64,000 nt of DNA from Lindgomyces ingoldianus (taxonomy: Eukaryota; Ascomycota; Dothideomycetes; Pleosporales; Lindgomycetaceae). Every line of letters starts with the position of its first letter. The first letter of the stretch is position 1. Positions 1 to 8,922 of this stretch are shown here, one piece after another. The position numbers and the translations under genes are program-made. The notes under the pieces are model-generated. The model ran no database searches. It had not been told where the DNA came from and worked only from the letters and a program-made list of their open reading frames with translations. The stretch spans positions 1 through 64,000 of the forward strand of contig NW_022985199.1 of the NCBI RefSeq assembly GCF_010093535.1, read 5' to 3'.

Positions 1-987
1 ACTGTTTCGCTTAACCAGGGGGAGATCCTCTGGAACCCCCTTTTCGCCTGCAGCGGGCTTTGCTTGGAAGGTCTTGGCAGAGCCGATTACATTTAGCGGG
101 AAAAATTACACTGTAGAAGTGATTTTTACACCCCCGACCGTGCGGTAGTCGATCACGATAGGAAAAAAAGAAGACCGGATCAAGCATGTAGCATAGCAGA
201 ACGATTACTTGAAGCTTAAAAACAAACAGTAACGCGGCTTTTTGGTTACCGATTTTCTACCAATCAAATCAATAGCCGGCTTATATCCGGACCAATAGGA
301 GAGAGGGCTTGGCGGTAGAGATAGTGTAATATTTGATTGGGTTCGGATTGAGATTTTGGAAAGATCCGTGCTAGTCTGTTTTGGGACTAGTGATTTATGA
401 TTCTTTCCGGCATCACATCCTGCATCCTTCATCCTTCATGCACCACCTCATCTGGCTATATTTCCTATTTCATCGAACAGGGTTTCGTTCAATCCGACTC
501 TCACCTGATTCACTTGTTGAGGTCGTACTTTTTCGCCTTTCCCGATTCTCAATTTCAACCTCTCTACTTTTTGCACTCCGCACTCTTGGCAGATTAACAT
601 GGTAACATCATTAAATGGCATTGCGTCTACCTCTTGCTTAAGGTTGCAGTGCCTCCAAGTCTTCTTGGATATATCCCGTACTCGCAGAGTTGAGCAACTT
701 CAATCTATCATCCTACCTAACCAATTCGTAATAAAACGGCTCACGGCACCGACGCTAGCATCCATAGACGGATGCCATGTATTGTCATCAAAGTCCTCGT
801 AATTCAATCTAATTACAATAGGAGATACAAATTAGCGGCACCGATGCCACGAGTCTCGCCATGCTTCCCCGCTCATATTTGGAATATCTGTAAGTATAAA
901 GTAATAGGCTTTTCGAACACTTTCTCTGGGCCGAGCCACTCTCCTTGTACCAACTTACTGCAAGAATTTGCTCCCCTCACAGCCATC
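1..987. other. Intergenic, no gene recognised
   Basis: I see no convincing coding exon here. Open frames are short, lack family resemblance and overlap one another on both strands. The last 100 bases presumably hold the promoter and 5' leader of the small secreted protein gene that starts at 988. Confidence 0.5.
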
Positions 988-1572
988 ATGCGCCTCTCTT
1001 CAATTGTCGGCATCTTCTGTGGCAGCCTTGGATTCGCTGCAGCAGATAACTTCATCATAAATGTAGCTGACCACATATATTTATAACTGAAGCTCGCTAA
1101 CAATACCTAGCACAATGATGGTCGTTATCAGGCATGCTTTATTGATGGGCATGAATGGTGGTTCTGTAGCAAGTATTACGAGGGAGATTGGAGCGCGTAA
1201 GCAACTTCCACACTCACCCCTAAGTCATTTCATCTACTGATTGAAAGTAGGCAAACTTCCCGTGTACAAATTGTACAGTTTCCCCTCTGCTCACGGGACC
1301 AACGGGAGACTAACGAAACGAAATTAGGGTTGCGGCTATCAATATCAGATTAGCGAAGGCGTGGTCACAATGACTTCGGACAACGGATGGTATTGCTCAT
1401 TTTCCCACATGTTCTTCAGAATACTAACTAGGTAGTGGCTTTAAATCACACTGCTCTTTGGCGTGGGATGATGATACAGGGAAGATGGGATGCAATTTGG
1501 TATGTCACTCTATGTTGGTGAATAAGGCTGTAGTTGACTCCTATTTAGAAACTAGACCATGCCAACTGCTAA
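988..1572 (+). CDS. Small secreted cysteine-rich protein, candidate effector-like
   Basis: Spliced model of six exons: 988-1062, 1111-1196, 1251-1272, 1328-1389, 1436-1499 and 1549-1572. They join in frame to 110 residues. All five introns are 46-55 bp with GT-AG ends; introns 1, 3 and 4 carry CTAAC-type branch sites. The product starts MRLSSIVGIF and has a hydrophobic signal peptide with likely cleavage after the Ala run near residue 19. The mature part of about 90 residues has seven cysteines and many Tyr/Trp, and ends in Cys. There is no membrane segment or GPI signal. I do not recognise a family. Size, secretion signal and cysteine content match fungal small secreted proteins, some of which act as effectors or antimicrobial proteins; that role is inference. 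The 22-nt third exon and the 24-nt last exon make it easy for gene finders to miss. It converges with the secreted DUF7907-like gene downstream. Confidence 0.72.
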
Positions 1573-1839
1573 ACGTGATCCGTGGAATTACGAATCATAA
1601 CTTCCAAGGCTTGAATCGACCGCTTTGCCTAGCACTGACCAACGCTTCCGAGGGATATGCTCCAAAAGTTGTGACTCAGTTGTAATCCACCCATTCATAA
1701 ATTTATCTTATCCATAATAATTATACAACATCAATAGCTATCATTCGGCCTCTGAGCCTATATGCCTATGCTGTTTTTCTCTATGTATTCTTCACCCCGT
1801 GCATCATTGCAGTAAGCCCAGTCCTATATCGTATGGTGT

Positions 1840-2460
1840 TTAAGTGAAGACACGCTTCACATTCACCTTGATACAGGTTGGATTCTGCGGCTCCCTCGCC
1901 CCCAACACCCAACTCAACATCACATACGTATAACCAGTGTAGTATGTTGTGCAACTGTACCAGCGGTAATACGCAGTTATATTGCCAACTGCAGCTGGAG
2001 ATTTCGTATCATCGATATACCCCTGAATGTTCATCAGGTTACTCTCGTCGAAGCTGACTACCGTCGCTAAATTGTCTCCAGGGTAGAACAGAGGGAGCGC
2101 TACATTTGTCGTCGGATTGACATACAAACCCATAGGCTCTGAGAAGTTGAAGTTTGAACCTTGAAGGAGATATGTAAGATAGCCGGGTGATCCAAGTGTT
2201 ACGTTGGGTGTAACTACTGAGTCGGAATAATTGAAGGTGAAAGTTCCAGGCGCGATGCTCTCGGGCTGGGAAATTGAGATTGAGTTGCTAAGACAGAGAC
2301 CCTCAATTGCGGCACCTTCGTGACAGGCTGAGAGGGTAGATCCATTGATTGTGGTGTTGGAAGAGAGAAGAATCAGGTGGAAGGGTGCAGATTGGTTGTA
2401 GAACTGAGCGTTTGTCGAGGCTGCAAGAGCCAGAGCGAGGGTTGGAATTGCGAACTTCAT
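1840..2460 (-). CDS. Secreted DUF7907-like protein
   Basis: Single-exon frame of 206 residues from the ATG at 2460. I prefer this start over the upstream in-frame ATG at 2526 because it begins directly with a signal peptide (MKFAIPTLAL...), with likely cleavage before Gln-Phe near residue 19. The mature protein has several N-glycosylation sequons. It contains the pattern SAPFHLIL, then NGSTLSACHEGAAIEGLCL, then a Gly-Tyr-Leu-Thr stretch, as I recall it from the secreted fungal DUF7907 family, whose function is unknown. The C-terminal part is aromatic-rich with a Cys pair. No GPI signal is visible. The family assignment is from memory of the pattern, not from a search. Confidence 0.75.
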   Translation of the reverse strand: MKFAIPTLALALAASTNAQFYNQSAPFHLILLSSNTTINGSTLSACHEGAAIEGLCLSNSISISQPESIAPGTFTFNYSDSVVTPNVTLGSPGYLTYLLQGSNFNFSEPMGLYVNPTTNVALPLFYPGDNLATVVSFDESNLMNIQGYIDDTKSPAAVGNITAYYRWYSCTTYYTGYTYVMLSWVLGAREPQNPTCIKVNVKRVFT

Positions 2461-3162
2461 GTTGGTGATGTACAGAGTAGCGCAGGGTAGCGAGCGACTG
2501 CGGTGGGTGTTGGCGGAATGTGGCACCTAAAAATTCACTTCTTGCTTTTGTGAATGCTACATTGTGCGGCGCATGTGGAATTTATGTTCCTGTTTCACCC
2601 CGCCAACCCGGAAGTTACTGATCACCACGGTTGGACCATATTTCGAGGTCACAAGCCGGTACGCTAGTCCGGCCAGATATGACGTTGCAGTGTGACATCC
2701 CCCGGACCCTAGGGAATTTTATATTGCGATTTCTCGTATTCGAGTAACAAAACAACATGACGTGTCGCTCAACAGTCGCCCCACTTAGATGGCTTTCCCC
2801 AATTCGGGAATATCATAGATCGCTGAAGTGCCAGGTAGTCAAACAAGCTTTGGATGGTTCACTGTAACGACTTTCCCATGGGTATGAGGCATAACACGAG
2901 TTGTTGTTTTGAAAAAAAAGGTCAATAATTATCGAAAAGAGGGTCGGGGGCACCAGGTTGCTGAGCCTCAATGCTAAAATATGGAGGTATTAGAGCGAGG
3001 GTGTGCAAGCAATGACAAACAATTGGCTTGAGTGATTTAGGACTTATTTTATATCTCTTCGACGCCCCATGATATGATCGATCTTGCATGATTAATGAAT
3101 CTTCACCGACCTTCTCGACCTTAACGACGTTGTGTAAAAGGGATGTGCCCTCAAGCTCGATT
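2461..3162. other. Intergenic, upstream of DUF7907-like gene
   Basis: Holds the promoter region of the secreted protein at 1840-2460 and the 3' flank of the membrane protein gene. An 86-codon minus-strand frame at 2922-3182 has no initiating ATG context or recognisable domain and could not be joined in phase to the upstream gene. Confidence 0.45.
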
Positions 3163-4443
3163 CTAACGCCGGCGGACCTCACCTCCTAGAGCGTTTCCGG
3201 ATACACTGGAGCCCAGTCTTACACTTTCCAGTTCACTCTCTTTTCCTTCCGCAGAACCATCCTTAGAGCCAACACTGTCATCCGGGGTTTGCTGTTGTAT
3301 TGTCCACCACGCAACCCAGCTGATCCAGCAACATATCACATCCCAACCTACACTTGTCACTGCAGGGTGCTCCATTATGGCAGAGTAGATGCCGATAAAT
3401 CCGCTATATCTGTGAGCTCGCACAGTCTCCCGCAGCCACAACATAACACCGCATCCCATTGTTGTGATCCACAGGTACCGGTACACTCTATCGGAGAATG
3501 TGATATCGCCATCGGTAAAGTATCTCGGTGGTACTATTGCACGGGCAATGGGGAGGACCATCAGCGCGATGTGTGGGATTAGGAGTGGGAGCATAAATTC
3601 TTCGGAGTGCCAAAGGTCTTCTGATCCAAGCTTATAAGCCGGCCAAACGGTTAACAGTACGGCTAGGGCACTGATGAGCCACGGAGGCAACCACCCGCCC
3701 CCCTTCAATCCGGCCGTCCGTGTCCGGTTGGGAATTGGTGGAGGGCTTACGAGCAGCGAGAGGAGGAACAGGTTCGTTGCGAAGCTGATTGCAACGATTT
3801 GACCAAGTAGCATGAAAGCCCAAGTGTGCTTGATCCCGCGACGTATACCTAGACTCATCAGCTAATGAACTTAGATTTAGGGATAAATGGAGGATATGAT
3901 ACCCTTTTGCTCTAAAGCTAGCCCTAAACCACAAGCAAACAAAAAAATCTGATGCGTCCACCAATACCTCGCATGCCCTATTATTGCTATCTCCCATGCT
4001 TCTTTGAACAATGAGGTATGCCGCAACCACAAGCCCCAGTGCTTCTCATCTGGAGTAAGTTCGTAAAAGGAACGCCACATTACCCACATGTTGTACGACC
4101 ACTGGAAGTAACGAACCATATGGTACCAGGTCGTTGCCAAGCTTGAGATTGCTAGGAATATGAAGAGTAAAACATGTTTTCTTGGAGGTATTGATGCGGT
4201 CTTTGACTTTGCAAGAACATAGTAACTCGTGGCGAGTTTGCCGATAATGAACACAGTCAATGAGAGACAAAGGCAAAAATACGATATAAATATGAGGATA
4301 GGACGGAGGTTAGAATCCCATCCTTCTGGTATAGGTTTCTTTGCCATGAAGGATGATGGGATTCGCTCGTACCCTGGAGGGATTTCACCTGGTGGAGGCA
4401 TATGAGAAGATTTCACGAGGCTCGAAGTTGGAGCAAAACTCAC
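3163..4443 (-). CDS. Polytopic membrane protein, conserved fungal, unknown function
   Basis: Two exons, 3903-4443 and 3163-3848, joined across a 54-bp intron (3849-3902) give 408 residues. The phase-1 donor follows Gln-Lys and the protein continues Arg-Arg-Gly-Ile-Lys-His-Thr-Trp-Ala-Phe-Met. The frame shift between the two open stretches is resolved exactly by this splice. There are about seven or eight hydrophobic helices, with a short Pro-rich N-terminus (PPGEIPPGYERIP) and a charged, Ser-rich cytosolic tail. The segment RYWWTHQIFLF and the following helices resemble a widespread fungal family with no assigned function. A second possible start at 4401 would drop 14 residues. It diverges from the AVT transporter with 445 bp between the starts. 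Confidence 0.72.
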
Positions 4444-4888
4444 AGTGGCGCAGTGAAGGATTTAATAATGGCGCCCATCTAGTCCGTGGTCAGATGAAAC
4501 GTGTTCACTGCGGGCAAGCGGGTGAATTGATGAATTGATGAATTGGCAAAAAATTAAATCGGCATTGATGGAGAGACGTCCGTGCGCTTTCACGTGGAGG
4601 AATCACGTGTGTGGCTTCGTGCCAAGTATGCACAGATCTTGAATTCACCAGCAGCATTCCTCTCTCGTACAATCTCAAACATCGGGTCCACTTCTACCTC
4701 TTATTTCACCTAAAGTACTCTCGCATCCACTCAACAAGACCTAGGTTGTCATTACAAATTGCTTGACGAAGTGGAAGGCTCATCAAAAAAGGAGCAACCC
4801 TTTGATTGATGATGTCAAGCTCACAGACCACCTCCAGTTTTCCTGTGTAACACTTATAGGTCTCTAAGACTCCACTTCTATTCTAAAT
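4444..4888. promoter_or_regulatory. Divergent intergenic promoter region
   Basis: This 445-bp region separates the divergent starts of the membrane protein and the AVT-type transporter and must hold both promoters. It contains three tandem copies of an 8-bp TGAATTGA unit at 4523-4546. No transcription-factor site can be assigned with confidence. Confidence 0.5.
4523..4546. repeat. Short tandem repeat, 8 bp x 3
   Basis: Three head-to-tail copies of TGAATTGA (last base of the third copy changed) lie in the divergent promoter. Confidence 0.8.
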
Positions 4889-6631
4889 ATGTCAGATACT
4901 CCCAATAGGAACCCGGAGCAAGATATCGAAGATGCTCGAGTCTTGTCTCGGCACTTGGACCCAGGCTACTCCGGAGACTTTGATGGCACCAATCCCGAGG
5001 ACATTGATAATGGCAATTCATCCAGCTCTGCAGAGCAGACTCCAGCAGAATCATCGCTCCGTTTGCTTGGTGGCGACATTCACAGGGACCTCTACAGAAT
5101 CAATGCTAGGTCTAAGAGAGCCAAGCTTCTTCATCGAGCCGCAACCTTTTCGCATCCAACAGAGTTCCCCGAACCTAATCACGATGAAATTCCTGTTTCC
5201 GAACAGCTGGTTCCCGGAGGTTTCAGGAGACAGTTTCTCGACAGACAGGGCAGAAGAATGAGCTACATCACATCGCCTGTAACGAAGAACTTCATATCGT
5301 TCCTTGAACTATACGGTCAGTTTGCCGGAGAGGATCTTGCTGAATCTGACAACGAAGAATCCATCGAGGAAGAGGCCGAAATTGAAGAAAATGGCGAACG
5401 AAGACCACTTCTTGGGAGGAGAAAGAGTCCAAGGATCCGGGCTCAAGGGGACGCCTCCAACGTCAAGTCATTCTTTACCCTCCTCAAAGCTTTCATCGGC
5501 ACCGGCATCATGTTCCTACCAAAAGCGTTCAAGAATGGTGGCATGCTCTTTTCGTCGATTACCCTTATTACTGTATCACTCCTCACATGCCTCTGTTTCC
5601 ATTTACTTCTCCAATGCCGACGACAATATGGAGGGGGCTATGGAGAGCTGGGGGAGGCAATTGGTGGCTCAAAGATGCGAACCCTTATTCTTGGGTCAAT
5701 CACCATTTCCCAGATCGGCTTTGTCTGCGCAGGCATTATCTTCGTCGCCGACAATCTATTCTCCTTCCTCAATGCGGTTACCTCCAATTCAACCACTCCG
5801 CTATCTACCAATGCGCTCATTGGCATTCAACTGATTGTCCTCATTCCGCTGTCATATATCCGTAACATCTCGAAGCTTGGCCCCGCCGCTCTGATCGCCG
5901 ATATATGCATTCTGGTTGGTCTTGTGTACATCTACTGGTACGACATCTCCAGCATCATTGACACGAAAGGCTTCAACCCCACCATCGAACTATTCAATCC
6001 GCGCGATTTTACTCTTACTGTTGGCTCCGCAATATTTACGTTCGAAGGAATCGGCCTTATCCTTCCGATTCAATCCAGCATGAAGAATCCTCAGCACTTC
6101 AACAAACTACTGTATATTGTCATGTCCATTATTACTGTGATCTTTACCTCGGTTGGATTCCTATGCTATGGCACCTTTGGCGATCGCGTTAGTGTGGAGG
6201 TCATTACGAATTTTCCACAGACTAGCAAACTCGTGAATGCAGTCCAGTTCCTGTACGCACTGGCTGTGCTCATTGGAACGCCGGTCCAGCTGTTCCCCGC
6301 TCTCCGCATCATCGAAGGCAAGCTGTTCGGTTATCGGTCTGGCAAGCGCGATGCTTTGACCAAGTGGAAGAAGAACCTTTTTCGGACAGTGCTCGTTCTC
6401 ATCTGCGGATTAATTTCTGCGGTAGGAGCAAGCGATTTAGATAAGTTTGTCGCCCTTATTGGAAGTTTTGCATGTGTTCCCCTGGTATACATTTATCCTG
6501 CATTTCTGCATTGGAAAGGCGTGGCGGAAAGAAGAGTGATCAAGGCCGGGGATTTAGTGATGATAGGCGTGGGGATCGTAGCATGTGTATATACCACCTG
6601 TATTACCATTGCAAGGTGGGCCGATACATGA
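4889..6631 (+). CDS. Vacuolar amino-acid transporter, AVT3/AVT4 type (AAAP family)
   Basis: Intronless gene of 580 residues. It belongs to the amino acid/auxin permease superfamily; in yeast, Avt3 and Avt4 export neutral amino acids from the vacuole to the cytosol. The first 190 residues are hydrophilic and acidic, as in AVT4-type proteins, with Ser/Glu-rich stretches and a basic motif (RRKSPRIRAQ) just before the membrane core. Helix 1 carries the family signature LLKAFIGTGIMFLPKAFKNG, and about eleven hydrophobic helices follow, ending near the C-terminus. Later family patterns include IGFVCAGIIFVADN and SAIFTFEGIGLILPIQ. The start ATG at 4889 lies just after an in-frame stop. Which amino acids it carries cannot be read from sequence. 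Confidence 0.9.
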   Translation: MSDTPNRNPEQDIEDARVLSRHLDPGYSGDFDGTNPEDIDNGNSSSSAEQTPAESSLRLLGGDIHRDLYRINARSKRAKLLHRAATFSHPTEFPEPNHDEIPVSEQLVPGGFRRQFLDRQGRRMSYITSPVTKNFISFLELYGQFAGEDLAESDNEESIEEEAEIEENGERRPLLGRRKSPRIRAQGDASNVKSFFTLLKAFIGTGIMFLPKAFKNGGMLFSSITLITVSLLTCLCFHLLLQCRRQYGGGYGELGEAIGGSKMRTLILGSITISQIGFVCAGIIFVADNLFSFLNAVTSNSTTPLSTNALIGIQLIVLIPLSYIRNISKLGPAALIADICILVGLVYIYWYDISSIIDTKGFNPTIELFNPRDFTLTVGSAIFTFEGIGLILPIQSSMKNPQHFNKLLYIVMSIITVIFTSVGFLCYGTFGDRVSVEVITNFPQTSKLVNAVQFLYALAVLIGTPVQLFPALRIIEGKLFGYRSGKRDALTKWKKNLFRTVLVLICGLISAVGASDLDKFVALIGSFACVPLVYIYPAFLHWKGVAERRVIKAGDLVMIGVGIVACVYTTCITIARWADT

Positions 6632-8075
6632 AAAGTGTGGGCGATCTAGAAATAGGTTTTATAGAGAGACACCGGAGAAGAACTGCAATCGTGATTTGAT
6701 TTCCACCTTGCATGCTCCCGGGTGGTATCATAATTGTATGATCCTTTTAACCTCTCCTTTTATGACTATCCCAAGCTAGGTAGGAATAAATTATATCCCA
6801 TTTCTCTATCTCTATTACACTAGCCAGGACACCCATTTTAAATTCTTCACTCTCAGCATCGCAATATTATCAGCCATTCTCAAGCCTTGACGAAAAGAAA
6901 AACCATCACTCATCTACAGACTAACATCCGTCCCAGTAGTGACATAACTATTCCCTACCACCGGACTCCCGATCTTGATCACATTCGGGAAAACCTTTTG
7001 AACACCCCCGCATTCAGCCAGGAAAACGCTGAACTGCGCTCCTTCGGGTTCTTCTCGCATCAACTCATACACCACTGTGCCTTCCTCCTGTACTTTCTTG
7101 AACAAAACGCAAATACCAAATATTAAAGGTCAGGAACTCAACTCTGGGCTCCAATCTATGACACTCAGTATCCCAATCGTTAGCCTCTCAGCACATCTCG
7201 AATAAGGGGTCGCCGCAGCATTTGCGGTCGGGTAAGGGATCACTAGCACCTTGGGTAGAAGAGAGTATTGCCTTAGCTAGGCCTACAGGGGTTAGTAAAT
7301 GAGACTGTTACCGTATTGTAGGCCGGATATCGATGTAGCATTGGGCGCCATGGCCAACGTCGCCAACAGTCCATATTACGCTACGGTTAGCATAAAAATA
7401 GCCCACTACTTCTCACTTGGGCAGTACTTTTGTACCGCTGGGAGGAAGGAAAGGGGGTCCAACAGTGCGTAACTAGCGTTTTAATTCATCCCTACGGATT
7501 ACAGTGCTACTTTTGTCTAGAGCTACAACGTAGCAAACGCAGTACTTTAAGATAAATCTCTCTTGGTATGATTTGCGAGTTTATTAAACTCGTGCTACAC
7601 AAATTAACAACTGGGTTAATTCTTCTAGAGATAAATCACCCCTACTTAGTAAGCTAATTCTTATTAAAGTAACAGTGCTTCTGCCTCTACTGCAAGCCCT
7701 CTTGTACTCGCAACTGTGATTAGGGATCAAGAAGAAATTAATGGCTATCTTAAACAGATCGTAGCTAGGATAACAAGAATTGTGGCGTACTGGGATATAG
7801 ACAAGCTTAAAGCGCTGGCAAGGGGCTGTTCCCTTGTTTATTTAGTGCTCTTTACTATCCCCTCGTTTTTCTTATGTGTGGATACTAAATTTTTAGCATA
7901 TTGCTGTTTACCACGCTCTATGAAAATTGCAAATTTAGTCTCCCCGGCCTTACTAAAACTCGGAGTGAACAAGAGGATACAAACCTCTGTTAGCGATCAG
8001 TCTCTGCGTACATTCTAGACCAATATCTCTCTAATAGCTATCTTGTTTCGTCCAACGCCCATCGCACTCCTGTAT
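6632..8075. other. Gene-poor, AT-rich intergenic region
   Basis: Apart from one exon-like minus-strand stretch at 6914-7105 there is no convincing gene. From about 7130 the DNA is AT-rich with scattered stops in all frames, as expected of decayed repeat or gene-poor DNA. The 100-codon frame at 7716-8018 is rejected as chance. Confidence 0.5.
6914..7105 (-). pseudogene. Exon-like fragment, unknown protein or relic
   Basis: This minus-strand frame reads like coding sequence: VVYELMREEPEGAQF, then FLAECGG, then VFPNVIKIGSPVVGNSY, ending in a stop after Asp-Val-Ser-Leu. The composition is balanced, unlike neighbouring chance frames. A possible intron end (ttgttcaag) precedes the Lys-Val-Gln-Glu-Glu stretch. 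Upstream on the same strand I found no first exon that joins cleanly. Both a short gene with a missed 5' exon and a gene relic are possible. I do not recognise the family. Confidence 0.33.
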
Positions 8076-8507
8076 TTAAGCTCCATGACTATCCTCATGC
8101 CTATCTCTATCTCGCTCTTTCCATCCACCTCCTCCCCTGCCGAAGACAATGGTATGCCCAACATATGCATGTCGAAAGTCTATGCCGCAAACTTCGTACT
8201 CCTCTTTAACAAATAACTCCTGGCGACAAATCGGACAAGTGTTCACCGTCTCAAACCAGGTCCTTAAGCATTTCTCGCCGAAGATGTGGCCGCAGGGTGT
8301 CAACTGGACTGCTATCTCTGTTTGGGAATCTGGGGTTGGGTTTGTAGTCGCTGATACCTTAGTACCTGCGGTAGTGGTGGTGGTCGAGAAATGAGCTGCG
8401 AGGTCTTCAAGACAGATGTCGCAGGTCGGGATGGCGGAGTGTAGAGGTGGGGTGTAGGGTTGGAGAGTAGTGGATAGGAAAATGGATTTACTTGGTAAGA
8501 GTGACAT
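8076..8507 (-). CDS. Small RING-finger protein, probable E3-like
   Basis: Single exon, 143 residues. A RING-type zinc finger spans roughly residues 28-97: CDIC, then CGHIFGEKC, then CPIC. The usual fifth ligand (His or Cys three residues after the His of CGH) is Gly here, so one zinc site lacks a standard ligand. I recall related fungal RINGs with CGHxFG, so the change may be tolerated. A conserved-looking tail (YEVCGIDFRHAYVGH) and a basic Gly-rich end follow. RING proteins usually recruit E2 enzymes for ubiquitin transfer; substrates are unknown. No membrane segment is present. Confidence 0.72.
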   Translation of the reverse strand: MSLLPSKSIFLSTTLQPYTPPLHSAIPTCDICLEDLAAHFSTTTTTAGTKVSATTNPTPDSQTEIAVQLTPCGHIFGEKCLRTWFETVNTCPICRQELFVKEEYEVCGIDFRHAYVGHTIVFGRGGGGWKERDRDRHEDSHGA

Positions 8508-8922
8508 GGTGCGTGTGGATCAGTGGCTTTGTGGATCATTGGCTTAGCGGAGATTATCTAACTTTCCCGCCCTGGGAATTTTTGAATGGTAGTTCGGAAA
8601 TTGGGGTGCTGGGGGGCCCGTCCAAAGATGTATAGGCATTATCTAGGTGTTTGCCCGACACGTGAAGCGAGACAACAAGCCGAAAGCCAAGCCGATGGCA
8701 AACGGACAGGGGTTAGCAATCAAAGAGAATGCCTTCCTGTAGCCTCCAGGTCGAATAGTGTCTTAAAACTAGAAGGGAATGAGAAGGTGTACACCATTTT
8801 TTTAAGTTTACTATCTTTGATACATTGTCCCGCTGAACCGGGCTGCGTCTTGTGTACTCTCTGCCTCCAAACCAGTTGTGAACAAATACTCCTATGTTCT
8901 GCATCACCAATGATTTACTGCT
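8508..8922. other. Intergenic between RING gene and membrane protein gene
   Basis: Promoter side of the RING gene and 3' flank of the next minus-strand gene. The plus-strand frame at 8586-9038 overlaps the terminal exon of the membrane protein and shows no domain. Confidence 0.5.

Noticed and set aside
2922..3182. 86-codon minus-strand frame after the membrane protein gene, with a good intron-like acceptor inside
   Set aside because: No donor in the upstream gene gives the right phase, the intron would be unusually long, and the gene already has a proper stop.
7716..8018. 100-codon plus-strand frame in AT-rich DNA
   Set aside because: No domain, no start context, composition of decayed AT-rich sequence; likely chance.
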